NCBI RefSeq assembly: GCF_018742245.1
Contig: NZ_CP036132.1
Span: 2,537,001-2,601,000 of the forward strand
DNA length: 64,000 nt
Direction of reading: 5' to 3'
DNA from: Bacillus mycoides
GTDB lineage: Bacteria; Bacillota; Bacilli; Bacillales; Bacillaceae_G
A program made the translations under genes and the position numbers. Of the stretch, positions 35,653 through 44,795 are shown one piece after another. Below the pieces are notes generated by a model that saw only the letters and a list, made by a program, of their open reading frames with translations, ran no database searches and was not told the DNA's origin. Each line of letters begins with the position of its first letter. Positions within the stretch are counted from its first letter, which is position 1.

Positions 35653-36288
35653 TTAATAAGGAGGATTATTTTTTAAATGCAAAGATCGATTCCCTAACAT
35701 TTTTACTAATCCGCAAATAGCTCCAATAACAACGGATATCCCTATACTATATAAAAATACTCTCCCATATCCACCTATTCTGGGATCTAAAAACGGATAT
35801 GGATACCAATTCACGAATGAACCACGTATTAAGCTATAAATAACATATAAAAGCGGGAAAATTAGCCAACTAGTTGCTTGTTTCCACGTGATTGTCTTCG
35901 TAGGTGGATTTATAACCCAATCTAAAATCATCGCTAATGGCATGATGTAATGAAGCACAGTATTTACCCACGGTATCGCTGTTTGAAGTGACTCTTCTAA
36001 TCCCCTTAATAACAAAAAATAAATAAGTCCTGTTGTCAGTATGTATACTGTAGCTGCGCCGCGAAGAACTCCAAACTGCTCGGAACGTCCGAATGTGGCT
36101 GTCCCCAAGCTACTTAATAGTAGAATTACCGCCACTAAAATATTACTTTCGATTGTAAAGAAACTAAAAAAATTAACTGGATTGAACGGTTTCACTTGTG
36201 CCCTTTTAACAAATTGTGTAATAAGTGCGCTAAACGCTAGAAGACTTAATAACAGTCTATAAACCGCTATCATTTTTGCACTTCTCAT
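35653..36288 (-). CDS. Pr6Pr family membrane protein
   Basis: 211 residues from the ATG at 36288 (TGGGGTG upstream); the frame also opens at 36300. Six hydrophobic helices. FFTIESNILVAVILLL and HYIMPLAMILDWVIN followed by FVNWYPYPFLDP are the characteristic segments of the Pr6Pr (FAR-17a/AIG1-like) family. Function unknown in bacteria. It follows the serine hydrolase gene by about 20 bases, likely co-transcribed. Confidence 0.85.
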   Translation of the reverse strand: MRSAKMIAVYRLLLSLLAFSALITQFVKRAQVKPFNPVNFFSFFTIESNILVAVILLLSSLGTATFGRSEQFGVLRGAATVYILTTGLIYFLLLRGLEESLQTAIPWVNTVLHYIMPLAMILDWVINPPTKTITWKQATSWLIFPLLYVIYSLIRGSFVNWYPYPFLDPRIGGYGRVFLYSIGISVVIGAICGLVKMLGNRSLHLKNNPPY

Positions 36289-36308
36289 ACAACACCCCAT
36301 TCCTCTTC

Positions 36309-37226
36309 TTATTTATGATTGGAATTCTCTATTATATGCTCTATAAATAACTTTAATGGTACGAGGCCACGTTTCGGCATGTGACTACTAATAACCGCTA
36401 CGAGCTCTAACTGCGGAATGATAATAATGTATTGCCCTCCGTATCCCATAGCAAAATACATACAATACGGTATGTGAAATCTTTTGTTATGTAATACCCA
36501 CCAGTGATATCCATATGCCCCGACATGTTCATACGTTTCAAATAGAGCTGTATTTGATTCTTCTAACCATTTCGATGATACAATTTCATTCCCCTTCCAA
36601 TATCCATTGTTCAAACATAATTTCCCTAACTTTAATAAGTCTATAGATTTCATTTTCATACCGAATCCGCCAACATATATACCTTGCGGGTCTTGTTGCC
36701 ACTCATACTCCGTAATGTTTAACGGCTCAAATAAATACTTTTTCGCGAATTGCTCCGTCGACATTCCAGTTGCTTCTTGAATAATGTAACTAAGTAAATG
36801 AGAAGAGCCTGAATTATAATTCATTTTCGTACCCATTTCTTCAATGAGCGGCTTTTCTAAAATATATTGCACCCAATTGTCTGATTCCACAAAATCATTT
36901 GGGAAAACAACACCATTTCCGAACTCTTGCCAATCTTCTCCTGTTGTCATCGTTAATAAATGATACAGCGTTAATTCCCTCTTATTCTCCGGTACATTTG
37001 GAATCCACGTTGTGATTTGTGTATGTATATTATTTATAAATCCTTTATCAATTGCGATACCAATTAATATAGATACGATACTTTTTGTAATCGAATTAAT
37101 TTTAAATAAGTCATTTGCACAGTCTATCGTTTTATAGTACTCAGTCGTTAATTCCCCTTTTTGATAAACAAGAAATGTATTAACTTTTTTCTTTTCAAAT
37201 TTATTTTGTAATTGCTCAAAGTTCAA
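36309..37226 (-). CDS. serine hydrolase of the beta-lactamase/class C family
   Basis: 305 residues from a TTG at 37226, which has GGAGG 8 bases upstream; an ATG at 37241 overlaps that site. SITKSIVSIL gives the Ser-x-x-Lys active site near residue 45, YNSGSSHLLSYII the Tyr-x-Asn motif, and the C-terminal region lacks a clear KTG. No signal peptide, so it is probably a cytosolic esterase or peptidase relative, not a drug-resistance enzyme. Confidence 0.85.
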   Translation of the reverse strand: MNFEQLQNKFEKKKVNTFLVYQKGELTTEYYKTIDCANDLFKINSITKSIVSILIGIAIDKGFINNIHTQITTWIPNVPENKRELTLYHLLTMTTGEDWQEFGNGVVFPNDFVESDNWVQYILEKPLIEEMGTKMNYNSGSSHLLSYIIQEATGMSTEQFAKKYLFEPLNITEYEWQQDPQGIYVGGFGMKMKSIDLLKLGKLCLNNGYWKGNEIVSSKWLEESNTALFETYEHVGAYGYHWWVLHNKRFHIPYCMYFAMGYGGQYIIIIPQLELVAVISSHMPKRGLVPLKLFIEHIIENSNHK

Positions 37227-37312
37227 GAAATCTTCCTCCATCTAAATGATTATGTAATATTTGTTGTTCATCTCGTTCTCTCTATTAAATCATATTTGTT
37301 TTTAAAACAAAA

Positions 37313-37352
37313 AAATAAACTTGCCAGCATTTAATAGCTGACAAGTTTATTT
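37313..37352 (-). terminator. terminator of the kyn operon
   Basis: AAATAAACTTG-N2-AGC / GCTG-CAAGTTTATTT hairpin that overlaps the kynA stop codon. Confidence 0.8.
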
Positions 37353-38191
37353 TATAATTTCGTTCGAACATTCCAAAGCTCTGGGAAGAAGCATTGATCA
37401 AGCACTCGCTTTAAATAAGATACGCCAGAAGAGCCACCTGTTCCCATTTTATGACCAATAATTCGTTCTACCGTTTTCATATGACGGAAACGCCATTGTT
37501 GTAGCCAGTCTTCAATATCGATTAATTTCTCTGCAAGCTGATATAAATCCCAATATTTCTGCACGTCCGCATATACTTCTATCCAAGCCGCTTCTACAGT
37601 TGCATCCTCTTCGTAAGCCTGCGTAATATCACGGTTTAACACATCTTCATGAATTGGGAATCCTTCTTTAACAAGCGCTTGTATCGCCACATCATACAAA
37701 CTTGGTGCATGAAGTGCTTTATGAAGACGAGCATGTAATTCTGGGTCCTTTTCATAAATCTTTAATGCATGTGGTGTTTTATAACCAAGTGCATACTCAA
37801 TCATTCGATATTGATACGATTGAAAACCGGAAGCCTGACCAAGTGAATCACGGAACTCAATATATTCTGATGGCGTTAATGTCGCAAGAATATCCCAAGA
37901 TTGAATAATTTGCGACTGAATTTTTGATACACGTGCTAACATTTTAAAAGCTGGTGGTAATTTATCTTGTTTAATAGATTCAATTGCTGCATTCAGTTCA
38001 TGTAAAATTAGTTTCATCCAAAGCTCACTCGCTTGGTGAATAACGATAAATAACATTTCATCATGATGATCTGATAATCTTTGTTGACTAGATAATAAGC
38101 TATCTAGCTGTAAATACTCTCCGTAAGTCATATTTTCCTTAAAATCAGTGTGAATCCCTTTTTCCATAATTACCTTTTCGTTTTCTTTCAT
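37352..38191 (-). CDS. kynA: tryptophan 2,3-dioxygenase
   Basis: 279 residues from the ATG at 38191. Heme enzyme that opens the indole ring of tryptophan to N-formylkynurenine, the first step of the pathway. Seen: [35 protein letters not shown] with the conserved His and the C-terminal [18 protein letters not shown]. Last gene of kynU-kynB-kynA, about 30 bases after kynB. The adjacent TTG at 38200 is an alternative start. Confidence 0.96.
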   Translation of the reverse strand: MKENEKVIMEKGIHTDFKENMTYGEYLQLDSLLSSQQRLSDHHDEMLFIVIHQASELWMKLILHELNAAIESIKQDKLPPAFKMLARVSKIQSQIIQSWDILATLTPSEYIEFRDSLGQASGFQSYQYRMIEYALGYKTPHALKIYEKDPELHARLHKALHAPSLYDVAIQALVKEGFPIHEDVLNRDITQAYEEDATVEAAWIEVYADVQKYWDLYQLAEKLIDIEDWLQQWRFRHMKTVERIIGHKMGTGGSSGVSYLKRVLDQCFFPELWNVRTKL

Positions 38192-38223
38192 ATTAATCAA
38201 ACGCCCCTTTTATATATTTCTAT

Positions 38224-38853
38224 TTATATTGGTCTAATAACAGCGCGAACTGGGCTCCCATCTGCATCTGTTAATGCAAGTGGTAAGGCAATAAGTTCGT
38301 AATCGCCGTCTGCTACGTGATCGAGTACGACATTTTCTAAAATGTGAATTCCGTGTTTAAATAATTGATGATGTGCTGCTAGTTCTTTATCATCTAAAGG
38401 ATCAACAGAGGGTACATCTACCCCAATTAAACGAATGCCCTTACTTGATAGAAAATCTGCAATATCAGCACGTAAATACGGGATTTTTTCTGGGAATTCT
38501 TGCGCTTTACCATGTGAAGATGTACGTAATAATAATCGCTCTACACCTTCTAATTTAAAACGTTCTAATTCCTTTTTACCGATACTCTCCAGCCCTGACA
38601 CATCGATAACTCGTGCTGCGCCTACATATACGTGTATATCTAAATCTAACACCTTCTTACCGTCATTATCGAAATGAAATGGTGCATCAATATGAGTACC
38701 TGTGTGGATACTCATCGTTAACTTTCCGACATTTACTGAACCACTGTCTTCTTTTGACCATGAAACTTCATACGAGAACGGTGTATCCCCTGGCCACGTC
38801 GCGATATCATTATTTAGCGGTTGTGAAATATCAATCCACTGCGATGTTTTCAT
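38224..38853 (-). CDS. kynB: kynurenine formamidase
   Basis: 209 residues. Metal-dependent cyclase-family enzyme that removes formate from N-formylkynurenine. The metal motif HTGTHIDAPFHF lies near residue 50, with SGLESIGKKEL and IGVDVPSVDPLDDKELAAHH further on. It begins 2 bases after kynU, so translation is coupled. Confidence 0.96.
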   Translation of the reverse strand: MKTSQWIDISQPLNNDIATWPGDTPFSYEVSWSKEDSGSVNVGKLTMSIHTGTHIDAPFHFDNDGKKVLDLDIHVYVGAARVIDVSGLESIGKKELERFKLEGVERLLLRTSSHGKAQEFPEKIPYLRADIADFLSSKGIRLIGVDVPSVDPLDDKELAAHHQLFKHGIHILENVVLDHVADGDYELIALPLALTDADGSPVRAVIRPI

Positions 38854-38855
38854 GC

Positions 38856-40142
38856 TTATGCCACAACCTCTCGCTTATTTTCAAAGTTTTTATATTCTTC
38901 ATTTTTCATAATTTTCTTTAAGGTTTGTACAGAGTTCCATACTTCCTCATACGTATTGTATAAAGCAACTGGCGCAAGTCTAACTCCATTTGGAGCTCTA
39001 AAGTCTGGAATCACTCCATTTGCTTTTAACGCTTTACATATACGTGCCGCCTCAGCATGTTCTAAATAAATATGTCCGCCTCGTTTTTCATCCTCTAGCG
39101 GATTTCCGATTGTAAATCCCATATCATTTAACTCCAATTGAATTAAATCAAGCATATATCTTGTTATATGTAATGACTTTTCACGTAATCTTTCAATACG
39201 GGCATCTTTAAAAATTTCAAGAGAACCGATTAATGGTGCAATACTTAATACGTGAGGTGTCCCTATTTGATAGGCTCCAGCATGATCAGCCGCAGTTAAT
39301 GAATGTTCCATATCAAACTGCTTATCCTTTCTAGAGCTAAACCAACCAGATAATCCTGGAAGTCTATCTAAATGTTTTTTATTCACATATAAACCTGCAA
39401 CACCACCAGGACCTGCATTTAAATATTTATAATTACACCATACAGCGAAATCTACATCCCATTCGTTAAAATGATGCGGAATAGAACCGATTGAATGACA
39501 TAAGTCAAAACCGATATGAATACCACGTTTATGAGCTTCAGCTGTTAATCGCTTCATATCGAGAATTTGTCCGCTTCTATATAGTACAGAAGGCAATAAA
39601 ATTAAAGCGATATCATCTGTCATTGCCTGAATAATATCATCTTCAGAAAGTGTTCTTCCATCTCGACTTTTCACTCGTACTAAATGCTCATCTGGATCTA
39701 AGCCTTTTAAACGAATTTGACTTTGAAGCGCATAAATATCTGACGGAAATGTTAATTCATCCGCAAGAATTTTTGTACGTATTCCTTTCGGCTCATAAAA
39801 CGTCGCAATAACTTGATGTATATTCGCAGTCGTGGAACCGGTTACAATTGTTTCTTCCGGCAAAGCTCCAATAAGAGGTGCTGTCAATTCACCTAATTTC
39901 TCCGAAAGGAAAAACCACGGATGCTCACCTTCAGTCCATCCATTAATTCCAAACTCTTTCCATGAATCTAGCAAAGTAAGTAACGATTTCTCTGCTCTTT
40001 TTGAAAGCAAACCTAAAGAGTTACCATCTAAATATATTGTTCCTTCTTTTTTATAAAATTCAGTTTGAAAATCTTTCAGTTCATCATGTTTATCACATTC
40101 AAGCGCATACTCATAAGTTGGTTGAAATGGTTCTTTATACAT
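38856..40142 (-). CDS. kynU: kynureninase
   Basis: 428 residues, PLP enzyme that cleaves kynurenine to anthranilate and alanine. PLP-lysine segment [13 protein letters not shown] near residue 240, [14 protein letters not shown] before it and a [12 protein letters not shown]-terminal block. First gene of the operon. The pathway would recycle tryptophan to anthranilate. The promoter and paired operator-like boxes lie directly upstream. Confidence 0.96.
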   Translation of the reverse strand: MYKEPFQPTYEYALECDKHDELKDFQTEFYKKEGTIYLDGNSLGLLSKRAEKSLLTLLDSWKEFGINGWTEGEHPWFFLSEKLGELTAPLIGALPEETIVTGSTTANIHQVIATFYEPKGIRTKILADELTFPSDIYALQSQIRLKGLDPDEHLVRVKSRDGRTLSEDDIIQAMTDDIALILLPSVLYRSGQILDMKRLTAEAHKRGIHIGFDLCHSIGSIPHHFNEWDVDFAVWCNYKYLNAGPGGVAGLYVNKKHLDRLPGLSGWFSSRKDKQFDMEHSLTAADHAGAYQIGTPHVLSIAPLIGSLEIFKDARIERLREKSLHITRYMLDLIQLELNDMGFTIGNPLEDEKRGGHIYLEHAEAARICKALKANGVIPDFRAPNGVRLAPVALYNTYEEVWNSVQTLKKIMKNEEYKNFENKREVVA

Positions 40143-40185
40143 GGTGTCACCTTCTTTTAATTTTCTTTTTATTCTAACTAGTTGA

Positions 40186-40259
40186 AATATATCACTTAAA
40201 TTGATATAACGTCAATGATATTATGTCAGTTGACTTTATATACGAACTTCTTTTACAAT
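40186..40259. promoter_or_regulatory. divergent kynU/TetR promoters with tandem palindromic boxes
   Basis: Minus promoter for kynU: TTGACG (40210-40215), 18-bp spacer, TATATT (40186-40191). Plus promoter for the TetR gene: TTGACT (40230-40235), 18-bp spacer, TACAAT (40254-40259). Between and over the -35 boxes lie two copies of TGATATWAYGTCA at 40202-40214 and 40216-40228, each close to a palindrome (TGA-AT-AT-TCA). They are well placed to be operators for the neighbouring TetR protein. Confidence 0.7.
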
Positions 40260-40301
40260 ACAATTATATTTTCAGATATTTCAGTATAAAGAGGTGATTC
40301 C

Positions 40302-40913
40302 TTGAAAAACACTACTCTTTCAACAAGAAAACACCGCTCCTTAGAAACGAAAAAGAAACTATTACATTCCGGTTATACTATTTTTATAAAAAACGGATTT
40401 CAGAAAACTACAATCACGCAAATTATTAAACATGCAGAAACTGGTTATGGAACAGCATATGTATACTTTAAAAACAAAGATGCTCTCCTCGTCGTTTTGA
40501 TGGAAGGTGTGATGAATCGCTTTTATGATATTGCTGATCGCTCTTTTTCCCCTCAAACAAAGGCCGAAGCACGAGATATGATTCAGAATCAAGTGCGCGC
40601 TTTTTTACAGTTAGCACAAGAAGAAAGAGCTATATTGCAAGTTGTTGAAGAAGCAATAAGAACCTCAAAAGAAATACGTCAAAAATGGGATGAGATTCGC
40701 GAACGCTTTGTAACACGGATTATACAAGACATTACTCATTCCCTGGAAAATGAATTAGTACGAACTAAGTTAAATAAAGAGATTGTCGCATGCGGCTGGT
40801 TCTCTATGAATGAAATGTTCCTTTGGACAATCGTTCAAAATGATAAAAAAATTGATGTAGAAGAAATAGTGTATACATTGACGGAAATGTATACGACGGG
40901 GTTATATAAATAG
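40302..40913 (+). CDS. TetR/AcrR family regulator, probable regulator of the kyn operon
   Basis: 203 residues, TTG start behind GAGGTG. N-terminal TetR helix-turn-helix: LLHSGYTIFIKNGFQKTTI, then TGYGTAYVYFKNKDALLV. C-terminal ligand domain is helical. Divergent from kynU, with shared operator-like boxes between them, so it probably represses or activates the kyn genes and itself. The ligand (tryptophan, kynurenine or other) is not evident. Confidence 0.88.
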   Translation: MKNTTLSTRKHRSLETKKKLLHSGYTIFIKNGFQKTTITQIIKHAETGYGTAYVYFKNKDALLVVLMEGVMNRFYDIADRSFSPQTKAEARDMIQNQVRAFLQLAQEERAILQVVEEAIRTSKEIRQKWDEIRERFVTRIIQDITHSLENELVRTKLNKEIVACGWFSMNEMFLWTIVQNDKKIDVEEIVYTLTEMYTTGLYK

Positions 40914-40927
40914 CACATTATAACCTC

Positions 40928-40967
40928 AAATAAACCGTTACTAAGTATATTGAGTAACGGTTTATTT
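40928..40967. terminator. bidirectional terminator
   Basis: AAATAAACCGTTACT / AGTAACGGTTTATTT perfect 15-bp stem between convergent genes; it overlaps the stop of the DUF3953 gene. Confidence 0.9.
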
Positions 40968-41201
40968 AAAATATTTTATTAACGATACAAAAATACAAAA
41001 TAGCGATGCAAGTAAGAGAATAATCCCCAGATTTTTATTCTCTTTTTCATCTTTCTTAAAATTTTGTACCCCCATACCAGCTAACATAAATCCTAGAAGC
41101 AATTGTAGAATAAGCATACTTTGTTTCGAATTATCATTCCAACTATAGATGGAATAGACCATTACAATAATTGCGAGTATGAATGTGGTAATTCTAATCA
41201 T
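40962..41201 (-). CDS. DUF3953 small membrane protein
   Basis: 79 residues with three hydrophobic helices (about 4-20, 28-45, 57-76). FILAIIVMVYSIYSW, LQLLLGFMLAGMGVQNFK and NLGIILLLASLFCIF match DUF3953, a Bacillus family of unknown function. Preceded by the DUF3977 gene on the same strand. Confidence 0.8.
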   Translation of the reverse strand: MIRITTFILAIIVMVYSIYSWNDNSKQSMLILQLLLGFMLAGMGVQNFKKDEKENKNLGIILLLASLFCIFVSLIKYFK

Positions 41202-41222
41202 AAGAACACCCCCTGTTTGATT

Positions 41223-41468
41223 CTATTGTTTTAACCTACTCACCATTCCAACAATAAACTTATACTCAGCTCTACTTTTTCTTACTTTCTTAAAGCCCTC
41301 TCTCGTATCAAAAATAAAACACGTTTTCCACAACCAAATTCGTACATATAAAGACTCAAAATAAATAGGTTTTATAATGCCGCGTTCCTCAAATTCAGTT
41401 CCGTCTTTATTTTCAGTTTCTGTTCGAACGAACCACCTATTCCCGATTCCAATTTCAATATACTTCAC
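41223..41468 (-). CDS. DUF3977 small protein
   Basis: 81 residues, basic and soluble. KYIEIGIGNRWFVRTETE, PIYFESLYVRIWLWK and a Lys/Arg-rich C-terminus match DUF3977. Function unknown. Start has GGGGGGAGC upstream. Likely one short operon with the DUF3953 gene. Confidence 0.8.
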   Translation of the reverse strand: MKYIEIGIGNRWFVRTETENKDGTEFEERGIIKPIYFESLYVRIWLWKTCFIFDTREGFKKVRKSRAEYKFIVGMVSRLKQ

Positions 41469-41583
41469 ATGCTCCCCCCCTTCAGGAAATCTTCTTTCTA
41501 ACTATTCTATTATTTCCCCGGTAAGCGCACATTCCGACAGAACGTGAGCCCACAAAGAAAAAGTAGATTACAAAAATCTACTT

Positions 41584-42021
41584 TTATAGCCTAATTTTTT
41601 GCATTCGTTTATAAAATGTACTGCGTGGCACAGCAAATAATTTTGCAGCTAATGAAACATTTCCGTTTGTCTTTTCTAGCGCTTCAATCATGCTATAACA
41701 CTGTAGTTTTCCGTGAAAATTCAGCGTATATTTTTCTTTATTTCCATTTTGTAACTCAATTTGTTTTTGATTTCCTATCACCGTCTGTAATAAAATGACA
41801 TTTGCGTTTCGCATATTTCCCGTCCATTTATATTTTGAAAATTGATCACAAATAACAACTTGTCGATCACTATCAATTACATCTAAAAAGCGGTGAATTA
41901 CATGTAGTTCGTTTTGATGTATTTGAATGCTACATTCACGTTCAATCGCATGGGCAATTGAAGTTAACATACCTAGCATATACGGATGTGAAAACTCAAT
42001 CGAACAGGAAAAATAGCATTT
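41584..42021 (-). pseudogene. truncated Fis/AcoR-type regulator remnant
   Basis: The C-terminus has a clear Fis-type helix-turn-helix (EALEKTNGNVSLAAKLF, then PRSTFYKRMQK). The N-terminus (FSHPYMLGMLTSIAHAIE) matches the end of the GAF domain of AcoR-like regulators. The frame continues upstream past the ATG at 41979 to 42021, where a stop ends it, without a ribosome site. The central sigma-54 AAA+ domain and most of the GAF domain are missing, so this is a deletion remnant of a ~600-residue regulator. Confidence 0.75.
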
Positions 42022-42069
42022 TCAACACAATTAGAAAGACGACACAAATATGTTAATAATTTGAATACC

Positions 42070-42243
42070 TTAATGAATTTCTTTATGTGTTTTTATCAAC
42101 ACTATATTTTGTATAATGGAGCCTACTAAAATACATAACCAAAACCACTTTATCGGATTGTTATTTAAAAAGAATATTGCCACTGCTATTGCGAATAAAA
42201 TAGTGGATGCTAAACTAATATATAATTTCGTTCTCATCCCCAT
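42070..42243 (-). CDS. small membrane protein, 57 residues
   Basis: ATG at 42243 with GAGGAG 9 bases upstream; frame reads MGMRTKLYISLASTILF..., stop at 42070-42072. Two hydrophobic helices (about 7-25 and 31-49) joined by NNNPIKW, and a short basic tail. No family recognised. It lies between a regulator remnant and a NIPSNAP-like pseudogene on the same strand. Confidence 0.65.
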   Translation of the reverse strand: MGMRTKLYISLASTILFAIAVAIFFLNNNPIKWFWLCILVGSIIQNIVLIKTHKEIH

Positions 42244-42260
42244 TTGGCTTCACTCCTCTA

Positions 42261-42599
42261 TCATTTTACAGTACATAGTAACTTTTCATTTTTCATCTCT
42301 ATTATGTACTCTCGTAAAACATATTCTTTCCCGCCATGTTTATCATACCAATCATGTATTCTTTTAACATGCATTTTATCATTTATAATTTCCGTTTCAA
42401 TTTCTACATATTCTTCATAACTATCATATTCCCATATTGCAAATACTTCAGTCGTACCATCATTATTATCTTTCATCCAGCGTCCTATTAAACGAGAACC
42501 ATATTTTAATTAATTAGGTAAATTAGTATCATTGAAATGATCATTAAATATTTCTATGAATTCATTTTTTACTACATAGTACTTCCTTCTGTAAAACAT
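42261..42599 (-). pseudogene. NIPSNAP-like protein gene with internal stop
   Basis: A 113-codon frame starting MFYRRKYYVV at 42599 (GAGGTGAAGAAAT upstream, inside the preceding acetyltransferase gene) and ending at 42261 has one in-frame TAA at 42510-42512, codon 30. Both sides read as one protein: ...FNDTNLPN-stop-LKYGSRLIGRWMKDN... A CAA-to-TAA change would explain it. The GRWMK...EVFAIWEYDSYEEYV part resembles NIPSNAP-family proteins. Downstream of the stop a 71-residue frame from an internal ATG remains. Confidence 0.8.
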
Positions 42600-43168
42600 A
42601 TTTCTTCACCTCTTTTATGAAAAGTATCAGTAAACCTTCCCATTACTACCGTATTATAATACTTACCATCCGACAGTTTTTTATCATTTTTTAGAATACC
42701 TTCTACCCCAAAACCTAAATTTTTATAAAGCTGAATGGCTTTCTTATTTGTCTCTAGCACTTGTAATGCTATCTTTTTCACTGCATTTTCATCAGCCCAA
42801 TTAATAGATTGTTGTAATAGGCACTTACCCATTCCATATCCCCAAAACTCTTTTAAAATACAAACTCCGAATTCTACTTTATGAGATAATCTCGTTAAAT
42901 CAGATCCTTCACATCTCGAAAATCCAACGACACGGTTATGAACTTCCGCAACTAAAAAGAGATTTCTTGTTTTTTTACTATCCGTTTTTATTATTTCCTG
43001 GAATCCCTTCGTATCTATAAATCCCTCTCCAACTTCTCTATCCATATTTTCAGTTTCTCCATCGATCTGAACTCGTATTTTCGATAACTGCTCTGCATCT
43101 GTCTCAGCTGCAGAACGAATTGTATAAGTTAATCCATTTATATGAAACTCTTGTCCTTTTATAATCAT
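42572..43168 (-). CDS. GNAT acetyltransferase
   Basis: 198 residues. N-terminal YTIRSAAETDAEQLSKIR, acetyl-CoA loop VEFGVCILKEFWGYGMGKCL, and ALQVLETNKKAIQLYKNLGF are typical. Acceptor unknown. It begins 12 bases after the DeoR-type gene, and its 3' end overlaps the NIPSNAP-like pseudogene start by 28 bases, so the three form one operon. Confidence 0.88.
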   Translation of the reverse strand: MIIKGQEFHINGLTYTIRSAAETDAEQLSKIRVQIDGETENMDREVGEGFIDTKGFQEIIKTDSKKTRNLFLVAEVHNRVVGFSRCEGSDLTRLSHKVEFGVCILKEFWGYGMGKCLLQQSINWADENAVKKIALQVLETNKKAIQLYKNLGFGVEGILKNDKKLSDGKYYNTVVMGRFTDTFHKRGEEICFTEGSTM

Positions 43169-43180
43169 TTCAAACTCCTT

Positions 43181-43951
43181 TTAAATGCAGTCTATTGGCG
43201 CTATTACAATTTGTTTACCTTGTTTCTCAAATTCTTGAATAATTTCTTTACTAGCCCCTTCATCTGTTATTATAAGGTCAATTTCTTTAAGTGACTCTCC
43301 TTTTATAAAGCAGTCTATTCCGAGTTTATTATGAGGAGCTAAACAAATATTTCTTCGAGCGATTTTGCTTACTGTTTTTCCAAAATGAGCAACTTCCGGT
43401 GTTGCAGTACTTATACCATGTAATGAAACTCCACCACCTGTAGAAAAATAAAGATCAATAGTAAAACTACTAATCAATTCCGAGGCAAGTGTATCAGTAA
43501 TATTTCCTGAAGGTTTTACCTTACCACCAATTAAATACACTTCTATGCTTTTATATTCTCGTAACGAACTAGCTATCTCTATAGAATTCGTAATAACTGT
43601 AAATGATGTTTCGGGTAAAAATTTTAACATGGCACAATGAATTGAAGCCCCACCAATAAAAACGGAATCTCCTTCTTGTATATAAGAAGCTGCGATTTTT
43701 GCAATTGCATCCTCATATTTAGAGCCATTACTATAACGTTTAGATGGCTCTGCGGCTAAGTTCCTCACTCGGGCAAACTCTATTGCACCTCCATGAGTTC
43801 TTTTTAAAAAACCATCCTTCTCCATAATAGATAGATCTCTTCTTATAGAATCAATAGACATATCAAATATTTCTGCAAGATCTTTTGCGATTACTCTTCC
43901 GTCTTTTTTAAGTAGCTCTAAAATTTTCTCTCTACGCTCTTCAGTGAACAT
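43181..43951 (-). CDS. DeoR/GlpR-family regulator
   Basis: 256 residues. DeoR helix-turn-helix at the N-terminus (RREKILELLKKDGRVIAKDLAE, then SIDSIRRDLSIMEKDG) and a sugar-phosphate-binding domain with VFIGGASIH, VITNSIEIA, VYLIGGKVKPSG and LYFSTGGGVS. Usually a repressor of sugar use, released by a sugar phosphate. Here it leads an operon with an acetyltransferase and no sugar gene, so the target is unclear. Confidence 0.9.
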   Translation of the reverse strand: MFTEERREKILELLKKDGRVIAKDLAEIFDMSIDSIRRDLSIMEKDGFLKRTHGGAIEFARVRNLAAEPSKRYSNGSKYEDAIAKIAASYIQEGDSVFIGGASIHCAMLKFLPETSFTVITNSIEIASSLREYKSIEVYLIGGKVKPSGNITDTLASELISSFTIDLYFSTGGGVSLHGISTATPEVAHFGKTVSKIARRNICLAPHNKLGIDCFIKGESLKEIDLIITDEGASKEIIQEFEKQGKQIVIAPIDCI

Positions 43952-44202
43952 GTTCTCACCATCTTTATTGAAGATTCTGAAATTTAAACTTCATGTTAAT
44001 TATATGCACGTTTCTTCCGTTTTACAATATTTTCAATTCTTATTTCCCCAGCTTTATGCGAGTTTTTTCTCTCTTTCTATTTCATTAATTTTAATACCAA
44101 ATACATGCATATTTGCATATTCCACAAAAATACTTCCATTTATTTTCCTGACGATGTAAAATTATTCCTATGTTTTACTTTTTAATACAGAAAGGAATTA
44201 CT

Positions 44203-44700
44203 ATGAAATCTTTAATTAAAGTAACTTGTACAGCATTAATATTTACAGGAATAATGGCAGGATGTAATAGCAGTGCTACACCAAAACAAGAAAAGAGCTC
44301 TCTCGAAAAGAATGCAATGCACTATGGGGAAATATTTAAAAACGGATACTATAGAGCAACAGTTGAAAATGCAAAATTCGAAAAAATAGACAAAGAGTGG
44401 CGTCTTACAACTCGTGTTATGATTAATAATGTTCGAGCCGATGGACAAACTATTGATCTTTCAGAGATAAAATATTTCATAAAAGATGAAAAAACTGGTC
44501 AAAAATATGAAGGTGAAGTTCATCCAGTAGATGATGAGAAATATAAAAATGTTCCACTCGAATTTTCTTTAACTACTGACGTTGTATTTGAAATGAAAAC
44601 TTCGCCTAAAGACTTAAATAACATGTATTTGTATATAGATAGTAAAGTTGCTCCATTAACAAATACATATTGGAAGCTTGATAATTTAGTATCAAAATAA
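44203..44700 (+). CDS. hypothetical lipoprotein
   Basis: 165 residues from the ATG at 44203 (AAAGGAAT upstream); the frame extends upstream but has no ribosome site. Lipobox GIMAGC at about residue 20. The mature part is a beta-rich domain (WRLTTRVMINNVRADGQTID and following) resembling DUF4352-like immunoglobulin folds, but I cannot assign it with confidence. A terminator follows. Confidence 0.75.
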   Translation: MKSLIKVTCTALIFTGIMAGCNSSATPKQEKSSLEKNAMHYGEIFKNGYYRATVENAKFEKIDKEWRLTTRVMINNVRADGQTIDLSEIKYFIKDEKTGQKYEGEVHPVDDEKYKNVPLEFSLTTDVVFEMKTSPKDLNNMYLYIDSKVAPLTNTYWKLDNLVSK

Positions 44701-44727
44701 AAAACAGTCTTAAATGACTGTTTTTTT
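44699..44727 (+). terminator. terminator
   Basis: AAAAAACAGTC / GACTGTTTTTTT hairpin directly after the lipoprotein stop. Confidence 0.88.
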
Positions 44728-44795
44728 GTTATCGAACTTGTAAACTTCAGCAAAAGAAACTCTCTTTATTATAAATTAATATACAAATAACCAAG

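Noticed and set aside
36309..37226. Beta-lactamase resistance gene
   Set aside because: SxxK and YxN are present but there is no signal peptide and no clear KTG, so a cytosolic serine hydrolase is more likely.
42116..42367. Plus-strand 83-codon frame
   Set aside because: It runs opposite to the 57-residue gene and the NIPSNAP-like pseudogene, which have ribosome sites and better protein character.
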